A DNA stretch of 16,249 bases from CAMBDR01 sp046597185 (GTDB taxonomy: Bacteria > Pseudomonadota > Gammaproteobacteria > Burkholderiales > Burkholderiaceae_D), in NCBI GenBank assembly GCA_046597185.1, contig JBKJLF010000467.1, positions 1 through 16,249 of the forward strand, read 5' to 3'. Positions 1 to 7,264 of the stretch are shown piece after piece. The notes beneath the pieces were generated by a model, which made no database searches, was not told where the DNA came from, and was given only the letters and a program-made list of their open reading frames with translations. The translations under genes were made by a program, and so were the position numbers. The first letter of the stretch is position 1; every line of letters begins with the position of its first letter.

Positions 1-20
1 GGAAGGCAGAATCGGCGGGG

Positions 21-770
21 TCATTTTGCGGCCTTTTTGCGCTTGCCTTCCCGCAGCGCCGCTCGTTCCTGCGCCTCCTTGAGTCGCCAGGATTCACCTT
101 CAATCGCAATCACTTCGGCGTTGTGCAATAGCCTGTCGATCAGTGAAACCACGCAGGCAGCATTGGGAAACATGATGGGCCACTCGGCAAATGCCTTGTT
201 GGTGGTGACGATAGTGCTTTTGCGCTCGTAGCGGCGATTGATCAACTCGAACAGCAAATCAGCGTGGCGGTTGGAATAAGAAAGGTAGCCGATCTCGTCA
301 ATCACCAACAAGTCGGGCAAGGCGTAGTGGCTCAGGCGGCGGTGCAGGGCGGAGTCGCTGTCCAGTGCCGCCAAGTCACCAAGCAACTGGCCCGCCGAGG
401 TGAACAGCGCGGTCATGCCAAGCACCAGCGCCTGATGGGCCAGATTGCGCGCCAGCGTCGATTTGCCAACCCCGTTGGGGCCGACCAGCACCACGTTGGT
501 CGCCGTCTTGACGAACTCCATCGTCATCAACTCCTCAATCAGGGCACGGTCGCAGCGGGTGGGCCATTTCCAGTCGAAATCGGACAGATGCCGAAAGCGC
601 CCGATCTGTGCCGAACGGAGCCTGCGCTCAAGGCTGCGGCGGCTGCGTTCGTCTTCTTCCCATTGCACCAGCGGCCTGAGCCAAGGGGCGTCGGCCACTT
701 CGTGCCAGTGCGCCAGCAGGCCATACAGCCGCAGTTCACTGACGCGGCGTTGCAGGGCATCATTGTTCAT
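21..770 (-). CDS. istB: IS21-family helper ATPase IstB
   Basis: AAA+ ATPase (249 residues) that assists the IstA transposase in target selection and strand transfer. An N-terminal helical region (about 1-90) is followed by Walker A GPNGVGKST (97-105), Walker B LLVIDE (154-159), a sensor-1 stretch starting TTNK (189-192), and an arginine in LIDRLLHNAEV (about 210-220). The ATG at 770 is chosen because GGAGA lies just upstream on the minus strand and because it overlaps the istA stop by 11 bases (ATGAACAATGA), the usual translational coupling in IS21 elements. The open frame continues upstream to 830, but that extension lies inside istA. Length and motifs are normal for the family, with no damage seen. 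Confidence 0.95.
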   Translation of the reverse strand: MNNDALQRRVSELRLYGLLAHWHEVADAPWLRPLVQWEEDERSRRSLERRLRSAQIGRFRHLSDFDWKWPTRCDRALIEELMTMEFVKTATNVVLVGPNGVGKSTLARNLAHQALVLGMTALFTSAGQLLGDLAALDSDSALHRRLSHYALPDLLVIDEIGYLSYSNRHADLLFELINRRYERKSTIVTTNKAFAEWPIMFPNAACVVSLIDRLLHNAEVIAIEGESWRLKEAQERAALREGKRKKAAK

Positions 771-2256
771 GGTCTTCTCCTTTGAGTTTGTCGTAGGGGG
801 CCAGTTCTTGCGTTTGAACTGGTTTGTCACGCGCCTGTACGTGCGAGGGCAAGCTCACTTCTACGGGCGGTGGCGCGTTGCGTGCCTCGCGCTGGCGCTC
901 CAGCGCAAGGCGCACCGCGTTGGGGTGCGGTACGCCCGATGCCAGTGCCGTTTCGATGGCAAGCTGCAACTCGCTGGCACCGTAGCGATTCAAGAGGCGC
1001 AGCAGCGCGGCGGTCACCGTGCCCATGTTGTCGCCCCGCGCCGCCACCTGCGTCAGCAGGGCCACGCTGGCCGGTGCAGCTTGACTGAGGCGGTTCATGC
1101 CTTGGTGCTGACGAGCTTTGCGTTTGTGCTTGACCAGGGTTTCGATATGGACTGGCGCTTCGATGGTTACGCCCTTGTCGTAGCTGCGCGGATGGTTGGC
1201 CAGTTCGGTCACGCCATCAAAAATGCGTACTGCCTGAGGGCTTGCCAGCACCGTCAGTGTGCGCTGGACATGGGTGTGCGGCACGGAGTAATCGTTCAGG
1301 TCGAAACGGGCATAAGGCGTTTTGTTGATGCTCACCTCGCGCCGTTCGTCGGTCGGAAACGGTTGTTCTGGCAGGGGCAATAGCCGTGCCTGCTCCTGGG
1401 CAAACACCTCGTGGATGCGGCGGTTTCCTTCGCCCGGCACGAGGCGGTCGGCCGCCTGCCCCTGGCACCACTGCCGGGCCTGCTCATTCAGGTCGGCCAA
1501 ATCCTTGAATTCTCGGGCGGCAAAGAAGTTCTCCCGCACATAGCGGATGAAGCGCTCAACGCGCCCCTTTTCATTGCCGCGCGCCACCGCCACAGGCTTG
1601 GGTTCAAAGCGGTAGTGCGTGGCCAATGCCAACAGGGTTGGATTAAAACGGATCGCGTCACCCTGCCGTTCCAGTACTGCGCTTTTGAGATTGTCGTACA
1701 GGATGATCCTGGGCGTGCCGCCAAAGCTGGAAAAGGCCGCAACGTGACCGCGCAAGAAATTTTCCATTTGCGCATCAAGGAAGAATTGCAGAAATGGCTG
1801 ACGTGAATAGCTCAGCACCATGGCAAAGGCCATCAGTGGGCGGTGCGCGCGCCCGATTTCCATTTTTCCGAAATGGCCCCAGTCCATTTGCGCCTCTTCG
1901 CCAATGAGTGTGGTGCGCCGCGTAAAAGCCTCGGCGTGGCGGCGCGGACGATGCAGGGATACGACATGGCGGAAATGGTCTGGCCCGCCCCGGTAGCCAC
2001 GTTCGCGCACCATCGTGTACAGGCGGGCGGCAGTGAGCGTGGGAAATTTCTGCAATATTTCGTGGATAAATGTGAGATACGGATCGATTACCGAGGCGCG
2101 CCTGACAGTGGCTGCGGCAGTTTGTCCGGCTTGGGACAGGACACGTTTGACGGTGCCGTGGTGAACCTGTAATTGGCTTGCGATAGTGCCGACGGGCCAT
2201 TTTTCGACGTGGTGATAACGCAGAATTTGCGCCGTGAGTTCGGGTGAGATTGCCAT
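760..2256 (-). CDS. istA: IS21-family transposase IstA
   Basis: DDE transposase of 498 residues. The N-terminus carries a helix-turn-helix (about 18-42, PVGTIASQLQVHHGTVKRVL) that binds the terminal repeats. The RNase H-fold integrase core follows, with probable catalytic residues D125 (in QMDWGHF), D188 (in LYDNLK) and E234 (in EKGRVERF). A C-terminal DNA-binding region rich in basic residues follows. The frame is open to 2373, but the ATG at 2256 is preferred because AAAGGAG lies directly before it and because known IstA proteins start with a similar short lead into the helix-turn-helix. The stop overlaps the istB start. No frameshift or missing catalytic residue is visible. Confidence 0.95.
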   Translation of the reverse strand: MAISPELTAQILRYHHVEKWPVGTIASQLQVHHGTVKRVLSQAGQTAAATVRRASVIDPYLTFIHEILQKFPTLTAARLYTMVRERGYRGGPDHFRHVVSLHRPRRHAEAFTRRTTLIGEEAQMDWGHFGKMEIGRAHRPLMAFAMVLSYSRQPFLQFFLDAQMENFLRGHVAAFSSFGGTPRIILYDNLKSAVLERQGDAIRFNPTLLALATHYRFEPKPVAVARGNEKGRVERFIRYVRENFFAAREFKDLADLNEQARQWCQGQAADRLVPGEGNRRIHEVFAQEQARLLPLPEQPFPTDERREVSINKTPYARFDLNDYSVPHTHVQRTLTVLASPQAVRIFDGVTELANHPRSYDKGVTIEAPVHIETLVKHKRKARQHQGMNRLSQAAPASVALLTQVAARGDNMGTVTAALLRLLNRYGASELQLAIETALASGVPHPNAVRLALERQREARNAPPPVEVSLPSHVQARDKPVQTQELAPYDKLKGEDHEQ

Positions 2257-2719
2257 TTTTTGCTCCTTTCTTGCGGGGTTGACTTGGATTTCGGCGAACC
2301 CGGCAGCGCAGTGGGCCATTGCGCGTAAATGGCGGACGCGGCTTACCGCAAAAATCACACAGCGGCACCGCATCCGGTTGCAGGCAAGAGGATGGCGCTT
2401 GTATTGCAGCAGGGTTCACTGCTTGCAGTAGAGCATTGGCGGTGTCGGGTGGGGAACCCCTGTGCGTCAGTTTTTCCGGTTCAGTGTTGTTTTGACGCTT
2501 CAATGCCTGGTGTGCGCAATACTTGCTTTGGCGCTTTGCATGGTTGAGGCGGCCTTTGGGCGATGCCTGATATTTTGCGGCACTGGCCCGACGGTTGTCG
2601 GCGCTGGTGCGCTTGGCGCAGCCTTTGGCGCAATATAGCTGACCGCGATCACAGAAGGTGCAGATATGCACCAGAGCACGGCACAGGCCGCAAGTGTACA
2701 TACGGGATGAAGGTGTCAT
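1775..2719 (-). CDS. Cysteine-rich leader ORF of the IS21 element
   Basis: Only the first ~154 codons (2719 down to about 2257) look like real coding sequence. They hold a cysteine cluster, C10-x2-C13, C20-x2-C23, C30 and C34, in MYTCGLC...HICTFCDRGQLYC, then a basic stretch, then a second short motif CDFCGK. I recall a small zinc-ribbon-like protein of this type upstream of istA in some IS21-group elements; its role is unknown. No stop codon occurs before istA, and the frame stays open to 1775 inside istA in another frame. The tail beyond about 2257 is arginine/proline-rich and is probably a shadow of istA. No convincing ribosome-binding site precedes the ATG at 2719. Real length is uncertain. 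Confidence 0.5.
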   Translation of the reverse strand: MTPSSRMYTCGLCRALVHICTFCDRGQLYCAKGCAKRTSADNRRASAAKYQASPKGRLNHAKRQSKYCAHQALKRQNNTEPEKLTHRGSPPDTANALLQAVNPAAIQAPSSCLQPDAVPLCDFCGKPRPPFTRNGPLRCRVRRNPSQPRKKGAKNGNLTRTHGANSALSPRRKMARRHYRKPITGSPRHRQTCPVPSRTNCRSHCQARLGNRSVSHIYPRNIAEISHAHCRPPVHDGARTWLPGRARPFPPCRIPASSAPPRRGFYAAHHTHWRRGANGLGPFRKNGNRARAPPTDGLCHGAELFTSAISAILP

Positions 2720-2774
2720 TGGCAGTAAAATTTATGCCGACAAAATATCGACAAAGAGCGCGTCTTATGACACA
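2720..2774 (-). repeat. IS21 upstream terminal region with tandem 11-bp motifs
   Basis: Between the leader ORF and the presumed element edge lie CCGACAAAATA and TCGACAAAGAG in direct tandem (2737-2758). The outermost bases read TGTGTCATAAG on the minus strand. This fits an IS21 terminus with repeated IstA-binding sites. The matching left terminus is off the window, so the call rests on position and repeat structure. Confidence 0.5.
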
Positions 2775-2936
2775 ATCTCCCTGCACACGTGTTGGCACGA
2801 TGTGGGGCGCGGCACCGAAGGAACTTGGCGGTTTTATGCGGTGCCGCGCTGCTTTGTCCGGCATCTTATTCTTCCTCATTTCGGGTGAAATTTCAACCCC
2901 CCTCCACCTCCTTCAATCCCCATGCTTTTCGAGGCC

Positions 2937-2989
2937 GCGCGAGCGTAACTCTTTGTTTCGCTTCGCTCCACAAAGAGTTACGCTCGCGC
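2937..2989. repeat. Perfect 20-bp inverted repeat (hairpin)
   Basis: Left arm GCGCGAGCGTAACTCTTTGT (2937-2956) and its exact complement (2970-2989) flank a 13-base loop. No T-run follows on either strand, so it is not a classical intrinsic terminator. No gene lies close enough for it to be an obvious operator. It could be a palindromic repeat of the REP type or a scar of a small mobile element. Confidence 0.85.
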
Positions 2990-2994
2990 AAGAG

Positions 2995-3027
2995 CAACCC
3001 CAACCCCAACCCCAACAGCAACCCCAA
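2995..3027 (-). repeat. CCCCAA repeat with G-quadruplex potential on the minus strand
   Basis: C4 tracts sit at 2998-3001, 3004-3007, 3010-3013 and 3022-3025, separated mostly by AA. The minus strand therefore carries four G4 runs with short loops (2, 2 and 8 bases), enough for an intramolecular G-quadruplex. It starts six bases after the hairpin at 2937-2989. Confidence 0.75.
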
Positions 3028-3139
3028 CGAGAGGATGCCTCATAGTCGCTGTGGGAAAATATTTATCTAAAAAACAAAACATTCTTTCATTTACAAGGCT
3101 AAGCTGGCTTATAAAACAACCTGATGTAAAAGGCAATGT

Positions 3140-3724
3140 TTAAAGTTCGCAGCCAAATATACGCACTTTCTGACAGCCATTCACACATTCGATACGGTCT
3201 TGCAGCTTGGTAAGTTGTGCTAATTCCAGAATATATTCGCTTGGTCGTGTCGCTGCTACCAGTAAAATGGTTTGACGTTTGGCACGTGTCAAACCAACAT
3301 AAAAGAGCCGCCGCTCTTCATCAAGGGGATTGTTCTGAATCGGCAACACAAGATTCATCAATGGATCAGATGTCCGCTCACTTGGAAACCCCAAATAGCC
3401 TGAATCGAGACCAACAATAATTGTGTAGTCAGCCTCCAATCCCTTCGAGCCATGTATCGAATGGCGGGCAATTTCGAGGTGCCCCTTAAACTCGTCAAAT
3501 ACTTCATGTAACTTGGCAGCCTTTAGCCCTTCAGGCACAGACCCGTCTGCTTTATTGCGGGTAAGGACGAATACCGTAGTTAAGCGGCGGCTTCCGCCAG
3601 AATTGGCTGTTGGATTAAGAAGCTTTGCGAATCGGGAAAGTTCATTGCGTAGCGCATCAATGCGGAACTCCGAATTAACATTTGTTAATGCACTGGCGGC
3701 CCCAAATCGCTGGTCAAATTCCAC
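3140..3724 (-). pseudogene. C-terminal fragment of a UvrD/Rep-type helicase (helicase IV-like)
   Basis: The 194-residue frame carries only the end of an SF1 helicase: motif V region SIHGSKGLEADYTIIVGL (89-106) and motif VI DEERRLFYVGLTRAK (135-149). The wording resembles E. coli helicase IV (HelD) more than UvrD. Walker A and B and the whole N-terminal two thirds (a helicase IV is about 680 residues) are absent. The start is only a GTG at 3724. Upstream in frame a stop comes within about ten codons, and the adjoining sequence belongs to an unrelated plus-strand membrane-protein fragment. The break is therefore near 3725-3740. It cannot be an active helicase. Confidence 0.8.
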
Positions 3725-3733
3725 ATCAGCTAT

Positions 3734-3979
3734 TTGGCCCTGTTTTTATTAAGTTTTGCCCTGCCGCGCCACACCCGGCTACAGCAAGCCCTGTGTTTTG
3801 CGCTGCGCTGGGTGCAGTTACCCATCGGGCTACTGATTTATCTGGTGCCCACACAATTGGCAACGCTGCTGGTATTTGCGCGCTTTACGTTTTTTCTGGT
3901 GGCGCTGGGTTTGATGTGGGCGATTTATCGCCAGCCGCAATCCGGCTTAAATGCACCGGCGTCATACCCAAATAGCTAG
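3734..3979 (+). pseudogene. Membrane-protein fragment, probably lacking its N-terminus
   Basis: An 81-codon frame starting at TTG encodes at least two strongly hydrophobic segments (starting LALFLLSFAL, and FTFFLVALGLMWAIY near residues 52-66) with a hydrophobic stretch QLPIGLLIYLV between them. This looks like genuine inner-membrane protein sequence. The frame is open upstream but meets the helicase fragment at about 3725-3740, so the real start is missing. Its last ~30 codons overlap, tail to tail, the broken end of the Crp/Fnr gene, and the natural sequence may stop near 3941. I do not recognise the family. Confidence 0.45.
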
Positions 3980-4511
3980 CCACCATATGGCGCGGCAATT
4001 GGGCATTCAATTCGGGTGCGCTTTGCGCAAAGCGCTGGTAGCGTTCCAGCGCGCTCAAGGTCAACATTTCAAACTCGCGCTGCATTTTGTGGCGGTACAA
4101 GCCTTCGGCAAAGCGCCGCATCAACAGCATCAGGCTCGGGTGTTGGTGCGTGAGCGCATCGGCGGCGCGCCAATCGAATTCCAGAATCTGGCAATCGGCC
4201 AGGGTTTCTATCGAGATGGCGGCGGGCGTTTGCGACAATAAATCGGCCAGCGAGCCACTCAATTCACCCGCCACGCAAAAGCGCCGCGTGGCTTGTTTGC
4301 CTTCGCGATCAAGATAAAATTCGCGCACGATGCCGCTTTGGATAAAAATCACATTGCGCGCAATATCGCCCGCCCTTAGCAAGGGCTACTGCGCTGAGAC
4401 GCGACGCGCTTTGGGCAAGGCTGCCAGCGCAGCCCAGGCATCGGGCGCAACCGGGCTGATGTGGTTGAGCGTGCGCAGCAAATCGTTGAGAGCCTGGTCG
4501 GTGTTGCTCAT
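3885..4511 (-). pseudogene. Crp/Fnr-family regulator with in-frame stop and altered C-terminus
   Basis: From ATG at 4511 the frame reads MSNTDQALNDLL... and stops at TAG (4386-4388, codon 42). It then continues in the same frame with PLLRAGDIARNVIFIQSGIVR, a typical cyclic-nucleotide-binding beta-roll. The end carries the helix-turn-helix MVASYLGMTPVHLSRI. Downstream of the stop a TTG at 4382 could restart, but it would lack the first beta-strands. After SRI the usual basic C-terminal end is replaced by AAGDKS and an unrelated tail running to 3885. The ATG overlaps the padR stop (ATGA), so the two genes were a coupled regulator operon. One substitution (for example CAG to TAG) would explain the stop. 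Probably inactive. Confidence 0.75.
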
Positions 4512-5059
4512 GGTTTGTCCACCTCCGGCTGGCAGGCCAACAAGGTCGCCAGCGCATCGGTGGCCCAGGCGATGCGGCTTTGTTCCAGCGCAATGCCGGC
4601 CTTCAAAATCAAATGCCGGATTTGTACTTCACGCGGGGGATTGGGCTGGCTAAAATCGCGCGCTTCAATCGCCAGATAAGCTGCCAGTTTGGCCTGATGC
4701 AAGGCCAGACGTTGGGCAATTTCTTGCGCCAAACCCAAAGGGCCGATGGCCGCATCGGCGCGTAACTTGACCAATAACTCATCACGCATTTCAGTGAGTT
4801 CACTGGGGCTGGCGGCCCAGTTTTTCAATTCGGCCTGGCCGGGCGGCAACACTTCAAACTGGCGCTTGCCTGCGCGCCCCCCTTCAAAATCTACCGATTT
4901 GACCCAACCTTGCGCCTCCATGCGCGCCAGTTCACGATAAATTTGCTGATGCGTGGCATGCCAAAAAAAGCCGATTGACTTGTCAAAGCGGCGCGCCAAT
5001 TCATAACCGGAAGCGGGCTTTTCAAGTAAAGAAGTCAGGAGCGCGTGTTGCAGTGACAT
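4508..5059 (-). CDS. PadR-family transcriptional regulator (AphA-like)
   Basis: Intact 183-residue protein. An N-terminal winged helix (HALLTSLLEKPASGYELARRF to about residue 75, with the recognition region HATHQQIYRELARMEAQGWV) is followed by an acidic/helical C-terminal dimerisation domain (about 90-180). This is the AphA/PadR s1-type layout and length. The ATG at 5059 fits the conserved family start; an open extension to 5140 would run through the operator region and is not used. No clear Shine-Dalgarno precedes it. It is divergent from fadH, and two TGCAAC-N2-GTTGCA palindromes lie between the genes. It therefore probably represses itself and fadH. The downstream Crp/Fnr gene overlaps its stop by 4 bases. 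The effector is unknown; an acyl-CoA or fatty-acid-derived ligand is a guess from context. Confidence 0.9.
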   Translation of the reverse strand: MSLQHALLTSLLEKPASGYELARRFDKSIGFFWHATHQQIYRELARMEAQGWVKSVDFEGGRAGKRQFEVLPPGQAELKNWAASPSELTEMRDELLVKLRADAAIGPLGLAQEIAQRLALHQAKLAAYLAIEARDFSQPNPPREVQIRHLILKAGIALEQSRIAWATDALATLLACQPEVDKP

Positions 5060-5123
5060 AATTTGACAGCAATGGTTAAGGTGACGGTGAATGAAAGTGG
5101 ATGAAAGAATTTTGTGTATTTTA

Positions 5124-5141
5124 CCTGCAACTGGTTGCATA
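5124..5141. promoter_or_regulatory. PadR-type operator, padR-proximal copy
   Basis: TGCAACTGGTTGCA (5126-5139) is a palindrome with 6-bp arms, preceded by CC and followed by TA. With the flanks it matches the TATGCA-N6-TGCATA pattern recalled for AphA in its right half exactly and its left half at TGCA. A near-identical copy lies 52 bp away. Confidence 0.7.
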
Positions 5142-5175
5142 TTTCAATGAGTTTCGCTATCATTGCCAACCATCA

Positions 5176-5193
5176 CCTGCAACCAGTTGCATA
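5176..5193. promoter_or_regulatory. PadR-type operator, fadH-proximal copy
   Basis: TGCAACCAGTTGCA (5178-5191) is the second copy, in the shared context ACC...TATT. Its start is 52 bp from the first, about five helical turns, which places both sites on the same DNA face. It lies 47 bp before the fadH start, where promoter elements would be expected. I could not assign convincing -35 and -10 boxes. Confidence 0.7.
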
Positions 5194-5237
5194 TTACCCC
5201 TTGATTGACTCTAAAAACCCTTTTGACAGGAATCGCC

Positions 5238-7253
5238 ATGTCTTTTTACCCCAATCTGAGCAAACCACTCGACTTAGGCTTCACCACTCTACCTAACCGC
5301 CTGATAATGGGTTCAATGCATGTGGGGCTGGAAGAAGTGGAAAACGGTTTTGAGCGTATGGCGGCGTTTTATGCCGAGCGCGCCAGGGGCGGGGTGGGTT
5401 TGATTGTGACGGGCGGGATTGCGCCCAACAAGCGCGCGCGGCCGTTTCAAGGTGGTGCCATACTCAACACCGAAGCGGAGGCCGATCATCACAAACTGGT
5501 GACGACAGCGGTGCATGAGGCGGGCGGAAAAATCGCGATGCAGATTTTGCATTTTGGGCGCTATTCGTATCAATCATCGCTGGTGGCACCGAGCGCATTG
5601 CAAGCGCCGATTAACCAGTATAAACCACATGCTTTGAGCACCGAAGAAGTCGAAGAAACCATTGATGATTTTGTCAACTGTGCGGCGCTGGCACAATATG
5701 CGGGTTACGATGGGGTCGAGATCATGGGGTCGGAAGGCTATTTGATCAATGAATTTATTACCGCGCGCACCAATCAGCGTGACGATGAATGGGGCGGCGC
5801 GTATGAAAACCGGATGCGCTTTCCGGTGGAAATCGTGCGCCGCACGCGTGAGAAAGTCGGGGTCAACTTCATCATCATTTATCGGCTTTCGATGTTAGAT
5901 TTGGTGGAAGGCGGCTCCACCCTGGCGGAAGTGATTCAACTGGCCAAGGCGATTGAAGCAGCCGGGGCTACCATCATCAACACCGGCATTGGTTGGCATG
6001 AAGCGCGCATTCCCACCATTGCCACCAAAGTGCCGCGCGCCGCGTTTGCCTGGGTCACGCAAAAGTTGAAGGGCCATGTTTCGATTCCGCTGGTGGCCAC
6101 CAACCGCATCAACACCCCGGAAGTGGCCGAGCAATTGCTGGCCGACGGCTTTTGCGACATGATTTCGATGGCGCGGCCCTTGTTGGCTGATCCGCTGTTC
6201 ATGCGCAAGGCAGAGCAAGGGCGGGCCGATGAAATTAACACCTGCATCGGCTGTAATCAAGCTTGTTTGGATCACACCTTTGGCGGCAAAATCACTTCCT
6301 GCCTGGTCAACCCGCGCGCTTGTCATGAGACTGAGTTAGTGTATGCGCCCGTGGCAGCCGCCAAGCGCATTGCGGTAGTGGGCGCAGGGCCAGCGGGTTT
6401 GAGCTTTGCTACCGTGGCGGCGAACCGTGGCCACCAGGTGACCTTGTTTGATGCCGCCAGCGAAATCGGCGGCCAGTTCAACATCGCCAAACAAATCCCC
6501 GGCAAGGAAGAATTTTACGAAACGCTGCGCTATTTCGCCAAAAAGATCAGCCTCTCCGGGATCACGCTCAAGCTCAATACCCCAGTGACGGCAGCAGATT
6601 TGAGCGGCTTTGATGAAGTGGTATTGGCCACCGGGATTGCGCCGCGCCTGCCAGCGATTGACGGGATTGGCCATGCCAAGGTGATGAGTTATTTGGATGT
6701 GTTGCGCGACAAAAAGCCAGTTGGCAAGGTGGTGGCGGTTATTGGCGCAGGCGGAATTGGTTTTGACGTGGCCGAGTACCTGAGCCACAGCGGCACCAGC
6801 CCCAGTTTGGACAGCAAAAAATTCTTCGCCGAATGGGGTGTGGACACCAGCTACAGCGGCGTGGGCGGTTTGGCCAAGGCCGAAATCGAAAGCTCACCAC
6901 GCACGATTTTCCTGTTGCAGCGTAAAACCAGCAAGGTGGGTGATGGGCTGGGCAAAACCACGGGCTGGATACACCGCACCTCGCTCAAAAACCGCAGGGT
7001 GCAAATGATTGCGGGTGTCTCCTACGACAAAATTGACGATGCCGGTTTGCATGTGACGGTTGAGGGCAAACAACAGGTGATTCCGGCAGATAACGTGGTG
7101 GTGTGCGCGGGGCAAGACCCCAAGCGCGATTTGTTGGATGGCTTGAAAAGCGCGGGGCAGTCGGTACATTTGATTGGCGGGGCCGATGTGGCGGTGGAAT
7201 TGGATGCCAAGCGCGCGATTGATCAGGGGGCGCGGCTGGCTGCGGTGATTTAA
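5238..7253 (+). CDS. fadH: 2,4-dienoyl-CoA reductase (NADPH)
   Basis: Reduces 2,4-dienoyl-CoA to 3-enoyl-CoA during beta-oxidation of unsaturated fatty acids. At 671 residues it nearly equals the E. coli enzyme and matches it along its whole length by recall. An N-terminal old-yellow-enzyme TIM barrel (about 1-335) contains the probable active-site Tyr168 (EGYLINEF) and His254 (GWHEAR). The 4Fe-4S cysteines are C336, C339, C343 and C355 (CIGCNQAC...TSC). FAD/NADPH-binding halves follow, with GAGPAG (382-387) and a second dinucleotide motif IGAGGIGFD. The ATG at 5238 has AGGA seven bases upstream; a longer frame from 5205 has no such site. All cofactor residues are present. It is divergent from padR, with two operators between them. 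FMN, FAD and Fe-S cofactors are known for the family. Confidence 0.98.
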   Translation: MSFYPNLSKPLDLGFTTLPNRLIMGSMHVGLEEVENGFERMAAFYAERARGGVGLIVTGGIAPNKRARPFQGGAILNTEAEADHHKLVTTAVHEAGGKIAMQILHFGRYSYQSSLVAPSALQAPINQYKPHALSTEEVEETIDDFVNCAALAQYAGYDGVEIMGSEGYLINEFITARTNQRDDEWGGAYENRMRFPVEIVRRTREKVGVNFIIIYRLSMLDLVEGGSTLAEVIQLAKAIEAAGATIINTGIGWHEARIPTIATKVPRAAFAWVTQKLKGHVSIPLVATNRINTPEVAEQLLADGFCDMISMARPLLADPLFMRKAEQGRADEINTCIGCNQACLDHTFGGKITSCLVNPRACHETELVYAPVAAAKRIAVVGAGPAGLSFATVAANRGHQVTLFDAASEIGGQFNIAKQIPGKEEFYETLRYFAKKISLSGITLKLNTPVTAADLSGFDEVVLATGIAPRLPAIDGIGHAKVMSYLDVLRDKKPVGKVVAVIGAGGIGFDVAEYLSHSGTSPSLDSKKFFAEWGVDTSYSGVGGLAKAEIESSPRTIFLLQRKTSKVGDGLGKTTGWIHRTSLKNRRVQMIAGVSYDKIDDAGLHVTVEGKQQVIPADNVVVCAGQDPKRDLLDGLKSAGQSVHLIGGADVAVELDAKRAIDQGARLAAVI

Positions 7254-7264
7254 ACGCCGTGCAA

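Larger units (their letters stand above)
1..2774 (-). mobile_element. IS21-family insertion sequence, left tip outside the window
   Basis: The element reads leftwards as leader ORF, istA, istB, the standard IS21 order. The upstream end is placed at about 2774, where the strand read leftwards begins TGTGTCATAAG. Just inside it are two tandem 11-bp units, CCGACAAAATA (2737-2747) and TCGACAAAGAG (2748-2758). Repeated motifs of this kind inside the termini are typical of IS21 transposase-binding sites. The opposite terminus should lie a few tens of bases beyond istB and is not in the window, so neither the inverted repeat pair nor a target duplication can be verified. All three reading frames look undamaged, so the element may still be active. 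The exact right boundary is inferred from the TGT start and the repeats. Confidence 0.8.
2775..3139. other. Non-coding stretch between the IS and the helicase fragment
   Basis: No credible gene was found. Short open frames here have unnatural composition. The stretch holds a strong hairpin (2937-2989), a CCCCAA repeat (2995-3027) and an AT-rich end (about 3057-3139). Confidence 0.6.

Noticed and set aside
445..1383. Long plus-strand open frame (312 codons)
   Set aside because: It lies antisense to istB and istA, is rich in Arg and Cys, and resembles no protein; it is a shadow of GC-rich coding sequence.
2937..2989. Integron attC site
   Set aside because: The arms lack the GTTRRRY/RYYYAAC core pair and no integrase or cassette order is present.
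2995..3027. Telomere-like end of a linear replicon
   Set aside because: Only four irregular copies, internal to the sequence, with no terminal protein or telomerase-type gene; treated as a local G-rich repeat.
2789..3070. Plus-strand gene of 93 codons
   Set aside because: It reads through the hairpin and the CCCCAA repeat (giving NPNPNPN) and has no ribosome-binding site or family.
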